In this document: piece after piece, positions 44,227 through 55,489 of the stretch
Position numbering within the stretch: position 1 is the stretch's first letter
How the letters are laid out: each line of letters starts with the position of its first letter
NCBI GenBank assembly: GCA_030272155.1
Contig: CP126197.1
Span: 5,262,001 to 5,326,000 of the forward strand
Length of the DNA: 64,000 nt
Source: Tetradesmus obliquus
Taxonomy: Eukaryota; Chlorophyta; Chlorophyceae; Sphaeropleales; Scenedesmaceae
Direction of reading: 5' to 3'
Made by a program: the position numbers and the translations under genes
Notes under the pieces: model-generated
The model's database searches: none
Seen by the model: only the letters and a program-made list of their open reading frames with translations
What the model was told of the DNA's origin: nothing

Positions 44227-45514
44227 CCAGGTGATCCAGGTTTAAGCCAGAGGTGGAGGTGTTAGATAGGATGGTATTGGAAGCAGGTTGCGGAGCAAGC
44301 AATGCACCATGAGCGGTTGGTGCAGGTAGGAGGAACTGCTGTTGAGCAGGCAGGCCAAACACGGAACCACCAGCATTCATGAATGCAGCAGCATCAGTGT
44401 CGTGCTCCATAGCCATTCTCTCAAGCTCATTGTTCAAGTTGACGAAACTGTAGTTGCCTCCGTTGACAGCAACACCATTGGGAAGGGCTGGCACGGATTG
44501 AAGAGCAGCATGAAGGCCGTTGGCGACGTTGGCAAGGGAGGAGCATTGGAGCTTGTACAGCAGGCGACGTACTGCGGCGTCTTCTGGAGGAATGGCTTGA
44601 ACATTGGTTAGGGTGTAGAGCGCGCGAAGCTTGATGACAAGGCTGCGCACGGCGTTGATGTCAGGGCAGGACGTCTGCAGGAGGTTGTAGAGCTCAGCCT
44701 GGGTGGCCTTGCAGAAGGTGGCGCGGTAGTCGTTAATGGCAGCTTGCCACAGCTGGTCAGCAGCCTGGTGAGCATGGTTCCTGGCAGCTGTAGTGTTGAG
44801 AGGACCCGAGTTGTCGATTTGTGTGAGGATGGGATTCACCTTGTCCAGCGCCCAGTTGTGGAAGCGGGAACCAGCGTTGGCGTAGGAGTCGGCAAACGCT
44901 TGGAGCTGACTTTGTAGACGGGACAGCTGGTCGGTGGAGCCAGGCAGCATGGAGCGTTGGAACTTGAAGAACTGCTGCAGATGCTCTTCAGCTGCCAAAC
45001 CAGTTGCATAACCATCAAACTTGGACTCAAAACGATACATGCTTGCGGAGACACACACTACAATGGATGAAGGATCAACGTCAGCAGATGCTGCAACAGG
45101 CTGCGGCACAGCAAATGGATTGAAGCCAAGCTGACCAACAACAGCAGCAAAGGGATTGCAACTGCTCACAGGCGACTCAGCACCAGTATCAGAGCCCTCA
45201 CTGACAGCAGCAGCGGAGCTCTTGACAGGTGAATCAAGTGAAAGATCACTGGCTGTGGGACTGCCGTACACACTACTAAATGACAATCGACAAGCAGCGC
45301 TGGGCCTGCTCACTACGCTGCGCTCAGACCAGACAGGATTACTAGTAAAACGTGCAAACTGCACCGGTGATGCAGCAGGCGCAAATGGGTCAAACCTGGA
45401 CACCGGTGAGCTGCTGTTACTGCCAGCAGACTCCGCGTAGCGCTGAAATGAACCAACAGCACTAAGTGACAATCCAAGGCTAGGCGCGCCAAGAGGCGAG
45501 CCTGGCCCTGTCAT
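42872..45514 (-). CDS. gag: Retrotransposon Gag, 880 aa, with zinc knuckle
   Basis: The N-terminus is Ser/Pro-rich, followed by a helical region (FDGYATGLAAEEHLQQFFKF through LNNELERMAMEHD) fitting a capsid-like domain. A CX2CX4HX4C zinc knuckle (CGCCKSMGHHTNEC) sits near residue 584, as expected for nucleocapsid. A second Cys cluster (CECGQPC ... WRCPSQGPGC) lies near the C-terminus. The leader between the LTR core and this ATG is 564 bp. The ORF stops at 42872 inside the open frame of the protease ORF. Confidence 0.85.
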   Translation of the reverse strand: MTGPGSPLGAPSLGLSLSAVGSFQRYAESAGSNSSSPVSRFDPFAPAASPVQFARFTSNPVWSERSVVSRPSAACRLSFSSVYGSPTASDLSLDSPVKSSAAAVSEGSDTGAESPVSSCNPFAAVVGQLGFNPFAVPQPVAASADVDPSSIVVCVSASMYRFESKFDGYATGLAAEEHLQQFFKFQRSMLPGSTDQLSRLQSQLQAFADSYANAGSRFHNWALDKVNPILTQIDNSGPLNTTAARNHAHQAADQLWQAAINDYRATFCKATQAELYNLLQTSCPDINAVRSLVIKLRALYTLTNVQAIPPEDAAVRRLLYKLQCSSLANVANGLHAALQSVPALPNGVAVNGGNYSFVNLNNELERMAMEHDTDAAAFMNAGGSVFGLPAQQQFLLPAPTAHGALLAPQPASNTILSNTSTSGLNLDHLDDAQRVQVMAIIAPKGLCTVADHRMLHTWSECPLRSSQQSKPRPAHQHQHRANVNATITTDSCPDQSAASSSTTSDLHLHLDRLCAIQQSAINSLSSKLDSLMLPQYQSVEMGTTALATQGRYDNRSSGLQRPHNGFTRDHLSDRRHQSPYRGRQPCGCCKSMGHHTNECWVLFPEICKSTQHLASFADTLSPPLRALLESNCQAHNINLPVLPKPAGADALLPRRDHGASNYCVLVGNYTPYVAVHSSPTGDTPGTTMCSMATSTTSTTASSSPSTPAAALQCECGQPCDLVINSSHEQYGEPVWRCPSQGPGCVIGTAAGDAAALQAFAAKYSGQMPVGFRKAVESATTCNGVTTRHQAAQQSPAPATASILPSALKQPSTSSNPGPSTSKGPVTFAPGTSAVQSAVPSPPSSSSSTTDVASGWFIVPVHNALGLFDATVREKAWHWFT

Positions 45515-46078
45515 GCATCAATGCAGTATGCATACAAACACCCTTACATACTAACACACCATGCACGCTGCACAGCAGCTACATAAGATGCCACATCTCA
45601 CACGATACCAACAACAACAAGGATGCAGAACCACACCAAGCCTGACCCTACTGTGCTGGATGTGTTGAATGCCTGTGCCACTGTTTCAGCGCACTCACTG
45701 TGAAGAGGGAAACCACACAGTGGGTGTAGAACACAGGGGCTCGCGTTGATGATGGGGTAAGGATCAGGCGCACTGGATTGGACGCAGTGGCCGCCTTTGG
45801 GGCTCAACACAATCCTAGCAGCAGTGAGGGTTATACAGGCAGAGTGCAGCAATGCAAGATTGCACTGACTGGTTAGTAACAGAATAACATAACACACAGA
45901 CAAGGCGGGACAAGGAGCTATACTGTAGACAAGAACAAGAGGTAGAGACTGCCAGATTTAAATAACAACTGACAGCACAGCAGCAGACACAGCAGCTGTA
46001 CTCTACCAGCAACAGTGCAGATCAAGTGGAGCTGCACTGCACACTGGGGCAGGGTTATGATCAAGCAGCAAAATGCAG
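45515..46078 (-). other. Retrotransposon 5' leader
   Basis: Untranslated region between the 5' LTR core and gag. The first bases next to the LTR (minus strand CTGCATTTTGCTGC) do not obviously match the 3' end of a common primer tRNA. No further feature recognised. Confidence 0.5.
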
Positions 46079-46905
46079 GGGGCTCTGACTGCACGTTACC
46101 ACTCTAGCAAGGCGACACACTGCAGCAGATCGACTGTAGAGATCTGCCGCAGTACCTGACACTGACACTGACACTGTAGAACAAACAAGACAGACGCAGC
46201 ACTGTCACACCAACCGTGGAGAGAACCAGACAAGAAGAACCAGTAGATGGAAGGACCAGAAGACCAGACAAGCCAGACACCACTGAGCACTGCGTGCAGC
46301 AGACAACAGTGATGTCAGTAACACACAGAGGGAGAGATCTACTAAGCACAGCACAGAACAGGCTGCATGCAGCACAGCAGAAGATAATCTGCTGCACTCA
46401 AGACAAGACAATGCAACTAAGCAGGTTTAGACGGTGCTGTGCCTGCAAGCTGGCCTACACAGGGAAGGTATTACGAGCAACCTGTGTGGCAGTAAGATGG
46501 TGTGAAGATCTGACAGTGCTGGGTCTGGATTCAGCCCAAATTGAGAGAGACAAGTTGAGAAACAACAGCTGTGCACTTGCTGACCAAACAGTACGGATAG
46601 AAGCGTCTGCTGGCTGGCAGTCTGGCTCAGAATAGGCCTTTTGACAGGAAGGTATTACGAATAACCTGTTGACTGCCGATACAGCTGATGCGAGAGAAAT
46701 CAAGCTGCACAGCAAGGGCTGTCGAGCTGCTGGGCACTGACCGAATTGGACAGTGGGGCTGAAGTCGCGGGCCGGGCCTTGTTTGTAGGACGTTACACTG
46801 CTGATAAAGAAGGCAATGTGTCACAACAATACTAGAGCACACGAGCATCAACGCGAGCCGGCGACAAGCAGGGCTCGCGGACCATTTGAGCAGTCGACAA
46901 ACCAC

Positions 46906-46950
46906 CACTATGGTCACCGAGATGTCCAGCTGCATGTCCAGGCATGTCCA
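46906..46950 (+). repeat. Left terminal inverted repeat of the CACTA element
   Basis: 45 bp identical to the reverse complement of 49604-49648; similarity continues with one mismatch for about six more bases. It contains three TGTCCA motifs. Confidence 0.93.
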
Positions 46951-49603
46951 ATGGCACCAAATCGTGTCCAGTTGGTGGGTTTGCATGTCCAGTTGCAGGT
47001 CACTGGACTGGCAGTCTGCCTGCAACTGGACATGTGCTGCTGCTGATGCATTGTACGCTCGAAACCCGGCTGAAACGCCGCAAGTAGATGTTATTGCATG
47101 TATGCCGCTTATACTGTGTCACTGAACAGCAAGCACGTCAGCTGGCCAGCCCATGGGCTTGCTGTAGGGTTTGTCGATATCACGTCCGCACCGGCTTGAT
47201 ACTCACACCAAAGTGTGCGAGATGGTAAAGTCTCTTCCTATTAATCAACAGTTATGGTGTCTTATGGCACGACAGTGCCTCACGGCGAAGATCAGCATGT
47301 CACTATAGCATTGCACCACTTCCCCGCTGCCGAAGCAGCAGCCTTTCCAAAACCATCGTGTACATCAAATGAAAAACGTTTAACGGCTCGTACAGCCCCA
47401 TTGCGTAATGCAGCAAGGTATGTCATGTGTTAAAATACAAAATGGCCAGATGGCATACGCCGTGAACTGTTCATCTACTGGCAAGCATACAGCTGCAAAT
47501 GATGATCAAATGATCACTGCTGACACATTACAGCGATCGCACCTGTGTCGCGCACTGCAGCTGCGTTGCATATGGTGCACGGGGCTGAAACAGACTGCGA
47601 GCGCGTGCCCACTGGCAGAGACCATCGCTGAAAGCGATCTTGAATAACAACAGATCAATGCGGTTATTGAGCGTTTGTCAGGCTGCAGATGCCTGCTCAT
47701 TGAGCAGCAGCAGTCCTTGAAGCACTATGCAGCTGCAAGGTTGATCCTGCAGGACATCAATGCTGTAGAAAGCGCATGGAGCTGCTACTGCTTATCTTGA
47801 TACTTTGATGACATGGTGAGCGACTCTTACCCAGATCAGCAGCGGCTGTAACGACAGCAACAGCCCTGCTGCTGCTAGGGCGCCCAGCTCACAGCAGCAG
47901 CAGCAGCTACAGTTGCAGCAGTGCAGCAGTACTGCCGCAGGAATGATCACACCATCACCAGATCAAGATCAGTATCAGATGCAGCAGCATCAGCCGTGCT
48001 ATGTCAGCTGTAGAGGCTGGGTGCATGCAGGCTGTCCACAGGTGCGTTGTGTGTTACCTGCGCTGCTGCTGCTGTGTGCAGGCTCCCGCCAGTTGCCCAT
48101 CTCCCAGCATCACAGGTAGGTCAGAATAGAAAACAGGTAGAAGGTCACAGCTGCTGCCGCTGCTGCTACTGCTGCTGCTGCTGTGAAGTGACAGCTCTCC
48201 CAATTAAGAGCATGTGGCTTGCTGTAGGGCTTGTCGTGATCATTCTTGGCAACGCGCACATGAACATACGCACGCAGCAGACAGCGTGCCCAGCAGGCCA
48301 GCAGTTGCATAATGTGAAACGTGCTTGCGACGCACTTCACACACACCATACTTGCTCGCAATGCCCCCCATGTGGTGTGCGCGCCACCCATCCAGCTGTT
48401 TCTCCCTGCGCGCATGGGTCCTACTTGATTGCAGTCAGCATGGCGCCACTGTATCTAGTGCAGCAGCAGACAGCCTGCTTGGAGACCGCATGTGCGATAT
48501 ATTGACTTGAGACCTCTGTTGGTGCGCAGACCTTCCCTGTAGGGACACAGGGGCCGACTGTCCGGCAGCGTGGCATGGCTGATGCACTTCCTGGTGAGCT
48601 TGAGCGGTGTATGGCAATGCAAGCAGTTTGCCTCATATGTGCGATTCAGCGGCAGCGATTATGTTGGTGCTTAAGACGCTGCTGCTCTGTAATGTTGCAT
48701 GTAGTGGTACGTGGCGGGCGCCAATCAACGCGCAAATTTGCTTTTGTTTAAACGCCGGTCGGCCCAGACCTTGATTAAGATAACGCCAACCTCAACAAGT
48801 GCCACATCCTACACTGCAGCATGCAAATCCAAGTGTAGCTGCTATGTTTCTGCTGCACTGCTGCAGGGGTGTTCTTTGAAACAACCGCTACACTTGTGAT
48901 CAATGCAGGCAGTGGCAGCCTGCCAACTCGCAGCTGCTGCCGGCTACGCAGACACCAGTGCGCGATCTGCAGCTGCTGGAACTTATATGTTTTCGTTGTC
49001 AGATGGTGGCATGCAGCAGTAGTGGCAGCTGGTGCATTGCTGTGCTGGCGCTGCCTGCAACAGGATGCACAGTAAATGCAGTTGCGCGTGTACTGCCATA
49101 GGCATAATCTGTACAAGTGGTAGAGACGCAGTCTCGTCAATGCAGTTCTTGGCAACTTTTCCGTGTGGTGTCCTCACTGCTTATGTTGTGATTGCAGCAG
49201 CTGGCCATGGGTGCCTTTGCTGTCATGCAGCAGCTGCGTGCTGTTGATGTTGCTGTGATTGCAGCAGCTGCCAGCTTCTGTTTGTGTTGCAGCAGCTACA
49301 TGCTGATTGTGTTACAGCCCATGGGTCACTTGCGCACTTAGCAGTTGCAGCTGCAGTGACTTGGTACCAGGGGGTCGAGGGCGCCAACCCAAGCACCTCG
49401 ACCTCGCTGTCCTGCCGCGAACACTTGTTTACTGCATCAAACACATTGAGATAATGGTAATATTGCAGTTTATGAAAATCCAGTTGCCGTGTCCAGTACC
49501 GTGTCCAGTCACCTACTCAATGTCCAGCAGCACACTGGACATGGCCATGTCCAGTCTCACACTGGACATGCCATGTGGCATGTCCAGTTGCACACCATGC
49601 CAC

Positions 49604-49648
49604 TGGACATGCCTGGACATGCAGCTGGACATCTCGGTGACCATAGTG
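49604..49648 (-). repeat. Right terminal inverted repeat of the CACTA element
   Basis: Reverse complement of the left repeat; ends ...CCATAGTG next to the CAC duplication. Inside it lies a dense array of inverted and direct TGTCCAGT copies that could form hairpins. Confidence 0.93.
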
Positions 49649-50252
49649 CACCAACAGGACCAACAGGTCTGTCGGAGAATGGGACTGCTTCCTGAAAACA
49701 AGGCACGACGGCAGCAAACCAGGCTCAATCTACTAACAACCAACTAATAATGCTGCCCGGACAAAGCAATAGACCAATTCTCGCCTGCGTGAGGGTGTCA
49801 ACCACGCAACCCGCCTTGCATCGCAAGGCGGCAACTGGCGACTTGACCAACAAGCAGGATGACACATGCCATATCAAGAGCAAAGGTGCACGAGAAGATA
49901 GCACGTAGCATTTAAACACTTGCTGAGCACTTGAGACAGCTGCTTGGCTGTGCACGGTGCTGCAATACGCAAGTGTAAAGCGGAAGCAGACAATCACCGA
50001 CAAGCAGCGAGGTGATAAAAATCCCTCGTGCATTTTATTAATACAAACAACGTTCTCGTGCAGGCATACGGCTGGATGCAGCTGCCAACACAGCAAACCA
50101 CTGCAGATGCATAGTTCACTGTGCACTTCACAGCTGCCTAGCTGCAGCTGCGCAGTTTGAAGTCAGCGCATAACCGGCCGTTGCTGCTACACACAGCTGA
50201 TTGCAAAAGTAACACATGTTCGGCAAAGCACTCATGTTCGGCATGACAAATG

Positions 50253-50963
50253 GTGTGTTGTCACGTGCACCACCCATCAACTGCAAATGTGGCAAACCAA
50301 CCATATCACCCATGTCTCCAAATCTAGAGTGCCCATGCAGCAGCAGTAGCAGCAGGTCATGTCCAAGCCGTCGTTAGATCCAACGTTCTTTGCCGCCCCA
50401 GGCGCACCACACGCGCCCCGCCACGCACTGCTGCTGATCTGCTTGCTGCTGCACAGCCACGAAAATGAACACCCGCCATCCTGCATCAAGCACATATCCC
50501 ACAAAGCAGCAGGCCCTTCGAGCGCCCGCAATCCTAAGTTAGAATGCCTGTGGCAGGCAGCGACGTCAACCACGCCGCTTTGAAGCGCTGATGCCCTGTA
50601 AGATACTCCCAACTAGCTCGCCCACATCCAACAACAACTGCACCCCTTCCCTCAACCCTACGCCCCTGCGCAGTCACTGCTCCGGCACTGGGCTGTGCAC
50701 TGCGTACACCAGCTGCTAGAGCCTCAGGCTTTAGGCTTCGCAAAACCACGGCCCTGCATAGCCAGGCATCAGCCTCAGTACCTGACAGGGCTGCCTGCTC
50801 AGTACTGTGCGCTGCACATCAGCTGCTGCAGCCTGAGGCTTTGCTTTGTCAGCCTCAATACTTGATGGGACCGCCTGCTCAGCACTGTGCGCCACACATC
50901 AGCTCTTGGAGCCTCAGGCTTTGAAAACACCACAGCCCCTCTTTGTCAACTTCCAGCTGAACT
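50253..50963. other. Flanking DNA right of the retrotransposon
   Basis: This is the 3' side of the four-TM gene. It contains short imperfect repeats of a unit with GCCTCAGGCTTT and CAGCCTCAGTACCTGA (about 50710-50980), which include the sequence around that gene's stop codon. No gene seen. Confidence 0.4.
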
Positions 50964-52731
50964 TCAGTATTTGATGGGGCCGCCTGCGCCACCGCGCAGC
51001 TTGCGGGGCCTCCAGCCCAGCAGGAAGATCAGTGCCAGGTTGTCCAGCGCAATGATGATCCAGCCGGTGGCGCACAGGCGCGAGTACACATAGTTGCGGC
51101 CACCCTGGAGCAGCAGCAGCGGCAGCGCCGGCGGCGGCGGTGGTTGCGGCGAGAGGTGCAGCGATCAGACAAGTTTGGCAACCAGCAGCCACAACAACCC
51201 TTGAAACACCCCATCCCAGCAGATTTGCTCAATCCCAATCGACATCTGAACCCACCAGGCCGTAAGGGATGTCCTTAATAGCCAGGAAGGTGTCAGCTTG
51301 GATGAACAGACGTGTGACCACATCTGCCAAGTGCAGATACATGCAGCACACTTGGAAAGCACGTACACCAAGGCCAGCTGCGTCTCTACACCACCAGGCC
51401 GTAGCCGCTGTCTTTCCTGGCCCACATGTAAACATAACGCATACACAACTTCATCAAATCCGAGTCCAACAACTCAATCTTTTAACATTTAAGGACCCAC
51501 CAGGCCGTAAGGGATGTCCTTGATAGCCAGGAAGGTGTCAGCCCCTTGGATGAACAGCAGCGTGAGCACAGTCAGCCACGCCAGCCAGCTCAGCGCAGAG
51601 GCGGCCAGCAGGCCCACAGCAGCCAGCACTGACAGGCCGATGAGGGTCACCAGCTCGAATGCCAGCATGAACCAGTAGTACCTGCGGGGCGGGCAGCGTG
51701 TACAACGGCAGCAAGGGGAACACAGAGACATCAACATATATGTGTGCATGTTTGATGACAGCCTGACGAGGGTCACCAGCTTGACTGCCAGCATTACACA
51801 AAATCCGGGGGAGCAGGGTGTGTACAGTATGTAATGTAATGTAATGTAATGTAATGTACAGCGGCAACAAGGGTGACGCAGCAGGCATGCACGAAGGCAG
51901 GTGGCTGCATTCGCCATGCATCACAGGCAACGCAGCCGCTGTGGGCTGACATGCAGAGGGAGCTGCATGAAGTGCAGACATGGAAGCGGTGGCTTGCTCC
52001 ATGACGAAGAATGATGGCAAGTTGCAACAAATGCATGCGTGCTGCACGCACTAATGTCTCTGGTGGCATGTCCATGCAGAGACAGATGTATACAGGCCCT
52101 TTTTCACGACACAGCTGGGTGTAAGGAAGCAAAGGCGGAAGACAATACTCACCTATAGACATCAGAGCACTCGAGGCTACGGTTCAAGCCTGCAGCAGCA
52201 GCAGCAGCAGCGGCAACATGAGCAGGCCATCAGCATACAGCAGTGGCAGGAGTCAGTGGCAGTGGACCAACAGCAGCATCAGCAGCAATCCCATGGCACG
52301 AAGCCAGTACATCTAACACTCCTGTGCATATCCAAGCTCCTGCTTGTAACATTGATGCATGCATACTGCTCTAGCAGAGGGCTTGCAGCTGCATGAGGTT
52401 ATGTCAAGCCTTGGACAACTGCAACTGGGCCCGCTGCCAGTCCCACCCCTACTGCCTGTTGGACCAGCAGGACGCTGCTGCTCGGCCTGAAAGACGATTA
52501 AGCAGCTGAAGACTCACCCCGGATGCCTGTGAGCGCCAGGTTAGAGGCAAATGGTGAGGTGGACTCTCCTCCTGTCGACAGTCCGCTGGTTGCCTGGCCC
52601 AGCGTCGAAATGTCGTAGCAGCTGCGCTGCAGGCCTGCGAGGCCGATGAGGGACAGGATCCATGCCATAAAGGCCAGGGCTAGAAAGGCGCCCAGCGCCG
52701 ACCTGATGGCTGCGAAACCTTCTTTCGCCAT
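50964..52731 (-). CDS. Four-transmembrane protein, 190 aa, four exons
   Basis: Exons are 52518-52731, 52153-52189, 51501-51681 and 50964-51104 (191 codons). Four hydrophobic helices are visible: ALGAFLALAFMAWILSLIGL near the N-terminus, FMLAFELVTLIGLSVLAAVG, WLAWLTVLTLLFIQ and GWIIIALDNLALIFLLGW. A short extracytoplasmic Cys/Ser loop lies between TM1 and TM2. The basic C-terminus is RPRKLRGGAGG. The topology resembles MARVEL/CASP-like or tetraspan proteins, but no signature decides. Parts of exon 3 are copied in the flanking introns: its 3' end near 51251-51308 and its 5' part near 51765-51795. Confidence 0.8.
51830..51857 (+). repeat. (ATGTA)n pentanucleotide repeat
   Basis: About five tandem ATGTA units in an intron of the four-TM gene. 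Read on the plus strand it contains several TGTAA words, the algal poly(A) signal, but the host gene is on the minus strand. Confidence 0.85.
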
Positions 52732-53040
52732 TTCGAAAAAAGTGTTCTGCTGTGCTGGTGTACTGCTTAACGCTTCTGTCGCAGCAGTGTGGGGGATAGA
52801 AAGATATGCCCTCTAGATGCCACAGAAAGCAAGCTACGAGATTAAGGGTGCCCGGCGCACGGATCGAGCTGCACAGTGATGGGTCATAGCATGTCAGAGC
52901 AGGTCACCCTCCTAACGCCAAGGTTTACTCGGGAGCACTCTTGTTGATGGAGGTGCTAGTCCCTCTCGTCTTGAAACTATATTTATATCATATCATGCGC
53001 CGATAAGCCACATCACTGCAGCGCCCATCGAGCGACCAAA
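52732..53040. promoter_or_regulatory. Divergent promoter, four-TM gene / 82-aa membrane protein gene
   Basis: The 309 bp separating two opposite start codons. Assigned by position. An AT-rich segment (TATATTTATATCATATC) at about 52978-52994 could be a TATA-like region for the plus-strand gene. Confidence 0.45.
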
Positions 53041-53720
53041 ATGTCTTTTCAGAGGCAACGGCCGCTGATTATCGCCGCATTGTGAGCGTTCAAACTCCGC
53101 TGATATACTTCTTGCAGAACAATTCTGAATCGATTCTGGCAGGGATGACCACACCACCTGAAGTCACTGCTCGGCCTGCTTGCTGGTGCTTGCTGCTGCT
53201 ACTGCTGGTGCAAGTAAACCAACCAGTGTAGCCATGTGGACCGCCGAATACAAAGTATATATGCTGACAGCAATTATTTTGGTGGAATGCCTGCAGCCTT
53301 GGCATCGCCATTGGGTACTACACATTTGATGAGCCTTTGAGGGTGAGGTGCAGCAGTGTGCATCACAATGCTGAACAGTTCTTCAGTCAGCTGTGTCGCA
53401 CATGCATGCATACTGCAGCTGACAGGCAGTGGTTCCTTTTCATGTACAACGAAAAACAGCAACAGTGCCTAATCATGCATCCCATGCAGCCCCCAGAGTG
53501 TGCTGCTTGTGCTCATGCTGGCCTCCATTGCACCTGACTTGCGTGCACCGCCATGCAGCAAATGGCAGCACAGCTGCCAGCGAAGAAGCAAAAAGAGGCC
53601 ACGGCTGAACCGGAGTGGCGCATTGCAGCAGCAGCAAAGAGAGCAGCAGCACAGCAACAGCAGCAGCAGCAGCAGGAGCAGCAGCAGCAGCAGCCTGATC
53701 AGCAGCAGGAAAGCAAGTGA
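53041..53720 (+). CDS. Small single-pass membrane protein, 82 aa, three exons
   Basis: Exons are 53041-53081, 53297-53342 and 53559-53720 (83 codons). The joined N-terminus has a hydrophobic helix (LIIAAFLGIAIGYYTF) after a basic MSFQRQR. DEPLRQMAAQLPAKKQKEA follows, with EPEWR next and then a Gln-rich tail ending ESK. The helix is built across the exon 1 and exon 2 junction, which supports the splice model. The size and N-terminal anchor recall small organellar inner-membrane subunits, but no family is recognised. The tail is encoded by a CAG tract. Confidence 0.65.
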
Positions 53721-55489
53721 CACCTGAGCAGCTGCAACACGGCATTGCCACATAGCAGTCACTACACATGGCCTGCTTGGCACAAACCCAGGTCCATGCA
53801 CATCTCATCCAGCCCAGATGCTGAGGCAGCTGCCCAACGTCTGCCTTTACAGTGTGTGGTGCCTTTTGTGGCCATCATCGTCAGTTTGGTATTCAGTGGT
53901 GACCAGAGCAGCGCTGAACTGCAGCAGTTCCCCACTTCACTGCTCCTGCAGTTGCATAGCAGCAGCAGCAGCAGCAGCAGCACCAGCAGCAGCAGCACCA
54001 GCAGCAGCGTTTGGAGAATCATGCGGCGCCATGCAGCTGCTGCATGCTGTCGCAACAGCGTCAGGCTGTCGCTGCGCACATTGGGCTGTGCCCATTCTGC
54101 AGTCTGGCGGCCTGGCTCAGCTACATTTGGCGGTTAGGGCTGCGGCAGTGTGTGGCACTTTTCAGCCCATGTTCCCAGGCGCCAGGCGGTACTGCATTCA
54201 TTATAGTGCCAATGACGCCATGGTGCTGCGTTGACCTGGTGCTGAGGCTTCAATCATGCGTGTGGACTGCGTGCCTGCGGTTACATGAGTAGCAGAGCAA
54301 GCGCAATGGAATTGTCCGGATCTGAGGTACTTCGTGTGTGCACGCACCTCAGCGCTGCTCTTGCGCCTGCTGAGGCGCTATGCCTGCGCTTGCTTGGCAG
54401 GTGGCACCGCGTGATCATAATGTGATCTTTCCTTATCATTGTTTTTGCCTATTGCACATTATGTGTAGATGGATGCTGGGTACCAGCAGTAGAATCCAGG
54501 CGTCTTGCTCTGCATTAACGTGAATCAGATCAGCATTTGCAATGTGCCTCGCCGAGATTGATGGTGCTGATTGAACCAGCAGCAACCGCATTGATGTCAT
54601 ATGTCGCACGCTGCAATGTTGCGACTTGTGTGTATGTCAGTTTAAATGAGATATCCGTCATGATCATCCTATGCAGCGTACACGCCTTTTTGTGCATGCT
54701 CTGTGTGCCACTGTCAGGGATGCATAGTAATACGTGAAGCATCATGCATCCATGATTGACATCCCACATGTGGCCACACCCATGGGTGCAGCGCGAAAGC
54801 GCTTACATGTACAGCTCTTGTAGGCTGGCAGTTGCAACATGCTGCTGCAGCTGACCACAGCTGCCACAAGTATGACGCTGAGATATGAATGCCGCGATGC
54901 CTAATGCAAGCATACCTGCACACGCACATGCGCAACCTTGAAACCGTACCAAACTCGTGGTGCCTGAACGTGCATCCTCATCTGATGCGTTGGACATTGT
55001 CACACATTGTAACATCCAAAATCTTCTCGCATGTGTATATCCCCCAAGGCTTGCAAGTGCTCCACACCAAGCACGGTGATCATCCACTGCGCTGCTGGCG
55101 GCGCTATGTGACAGGGCACCAGCTGGCATGCCAAACAGCTACTAGCTGTTTTAGTAAAGCCAGCCAGATGTGTGATGATGTACATACAGAAAAAAGAAAT
55201 GATTGTACATACCACCAAGCCGGTCATAGGACGGCAGTACTGACATACGACTAGTCATAGCAGGCTTGTCCAGAAGCCAATTCAGCCGTAAGCTACGCCC
55301 TGGACGCTCTGACGAGGCACTGCGCTGCACAGCACGTGCCAACTTGTGACCAGTACACGGCAAACATGACATCATAAACGGTGTGCGCCGCTGGCCCGCT
55401 ACCAGCATGGAAGCAAGCACAGAGGGTGTTGCTGAATACATGCCATCCTGCGTCCCGCATGAATTGGACACCACCAAAATCAAACGTGC
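53721..55489. other. No confident gene
   Basis: Contains CAG-rich sequence at 53955-54010 and several short frames on both strands without motifs. A 29-codon frame at 55408-55497 (MEASTEGVAEYM...) is possible but unsupported. Confidence 0.35.

Larger units (their letters stand above)
46906..49648. mobile_element. CACTA (EnSpm) DNA transposon, probably non-autonomous
   Basis: The ends are CACTATGG and CCATAGTG, forming a 45-bp perfect terminal inverted repeat. The 3-bp target duplication CAC lies at 46903-46905 and 49649-49651; the empty site is seen in the other LTR at 32681-32683. Both ends carry arrays of the subterminal motif TGTCCAGT or its complement (46923-47036 and 49482-49632), as CACTA elements have for transposase binding. 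At 2743 bp with no long transposase-like frame, it is probably mobilised in trans. The interior contains CTG/CAG tracts and short host-like open frames. Confidence 0.93.
31777..50248 (-). mobile_element. Ty3/gypsy-type LTR retrotransposon encoding a DNMT3-like methyltransferase
   Basis: The element starts TGTCATGC at 31777 and ends GCATGACA at 50248, giving TG...CA ends. It is flanked by AATG on both sides (31773-31776 and 50249-50252), a 4-bp target duplication. It is transcribed leftwards: 5' LTR 50248-46079, leader, Gag (45514-42872), protease/membrane ORF (to 40639), Pol (40814-33654), 3' LTR 33280-31777. RNase H lies before integrase, the Ty3/gypsy order. Length is 18,472 bp, of which 2746 bp are a nested CACTA element and its target duplication. 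The 1424-bp LTR cores have the same length, and open frames inside them translate identically, so insertion is recent. All three long frames are intact, so it may be active. No convincing tRNA primer-binding site was found next to the 5' LTR core. Confidence 0.93.
46079..50248 (-). repeat. 5' LTR, split by a CACTA insertion
   Basis: The two halves, 46079-46905 and 49649-50248, correspond to 31857-32683 and 32681-33280 of the 3' LTR core. After removing the 2743-bp insertion and its 3-bp duplication, the length is 1424 bp, the same as the other core with no net indel. Confidence 0.93.

Noticed and set aside
46906..49648. Autonomous CACTA transposase gene
   Set aside because: No long frame and no TNP2-like motif was found within the 2.7 kb.
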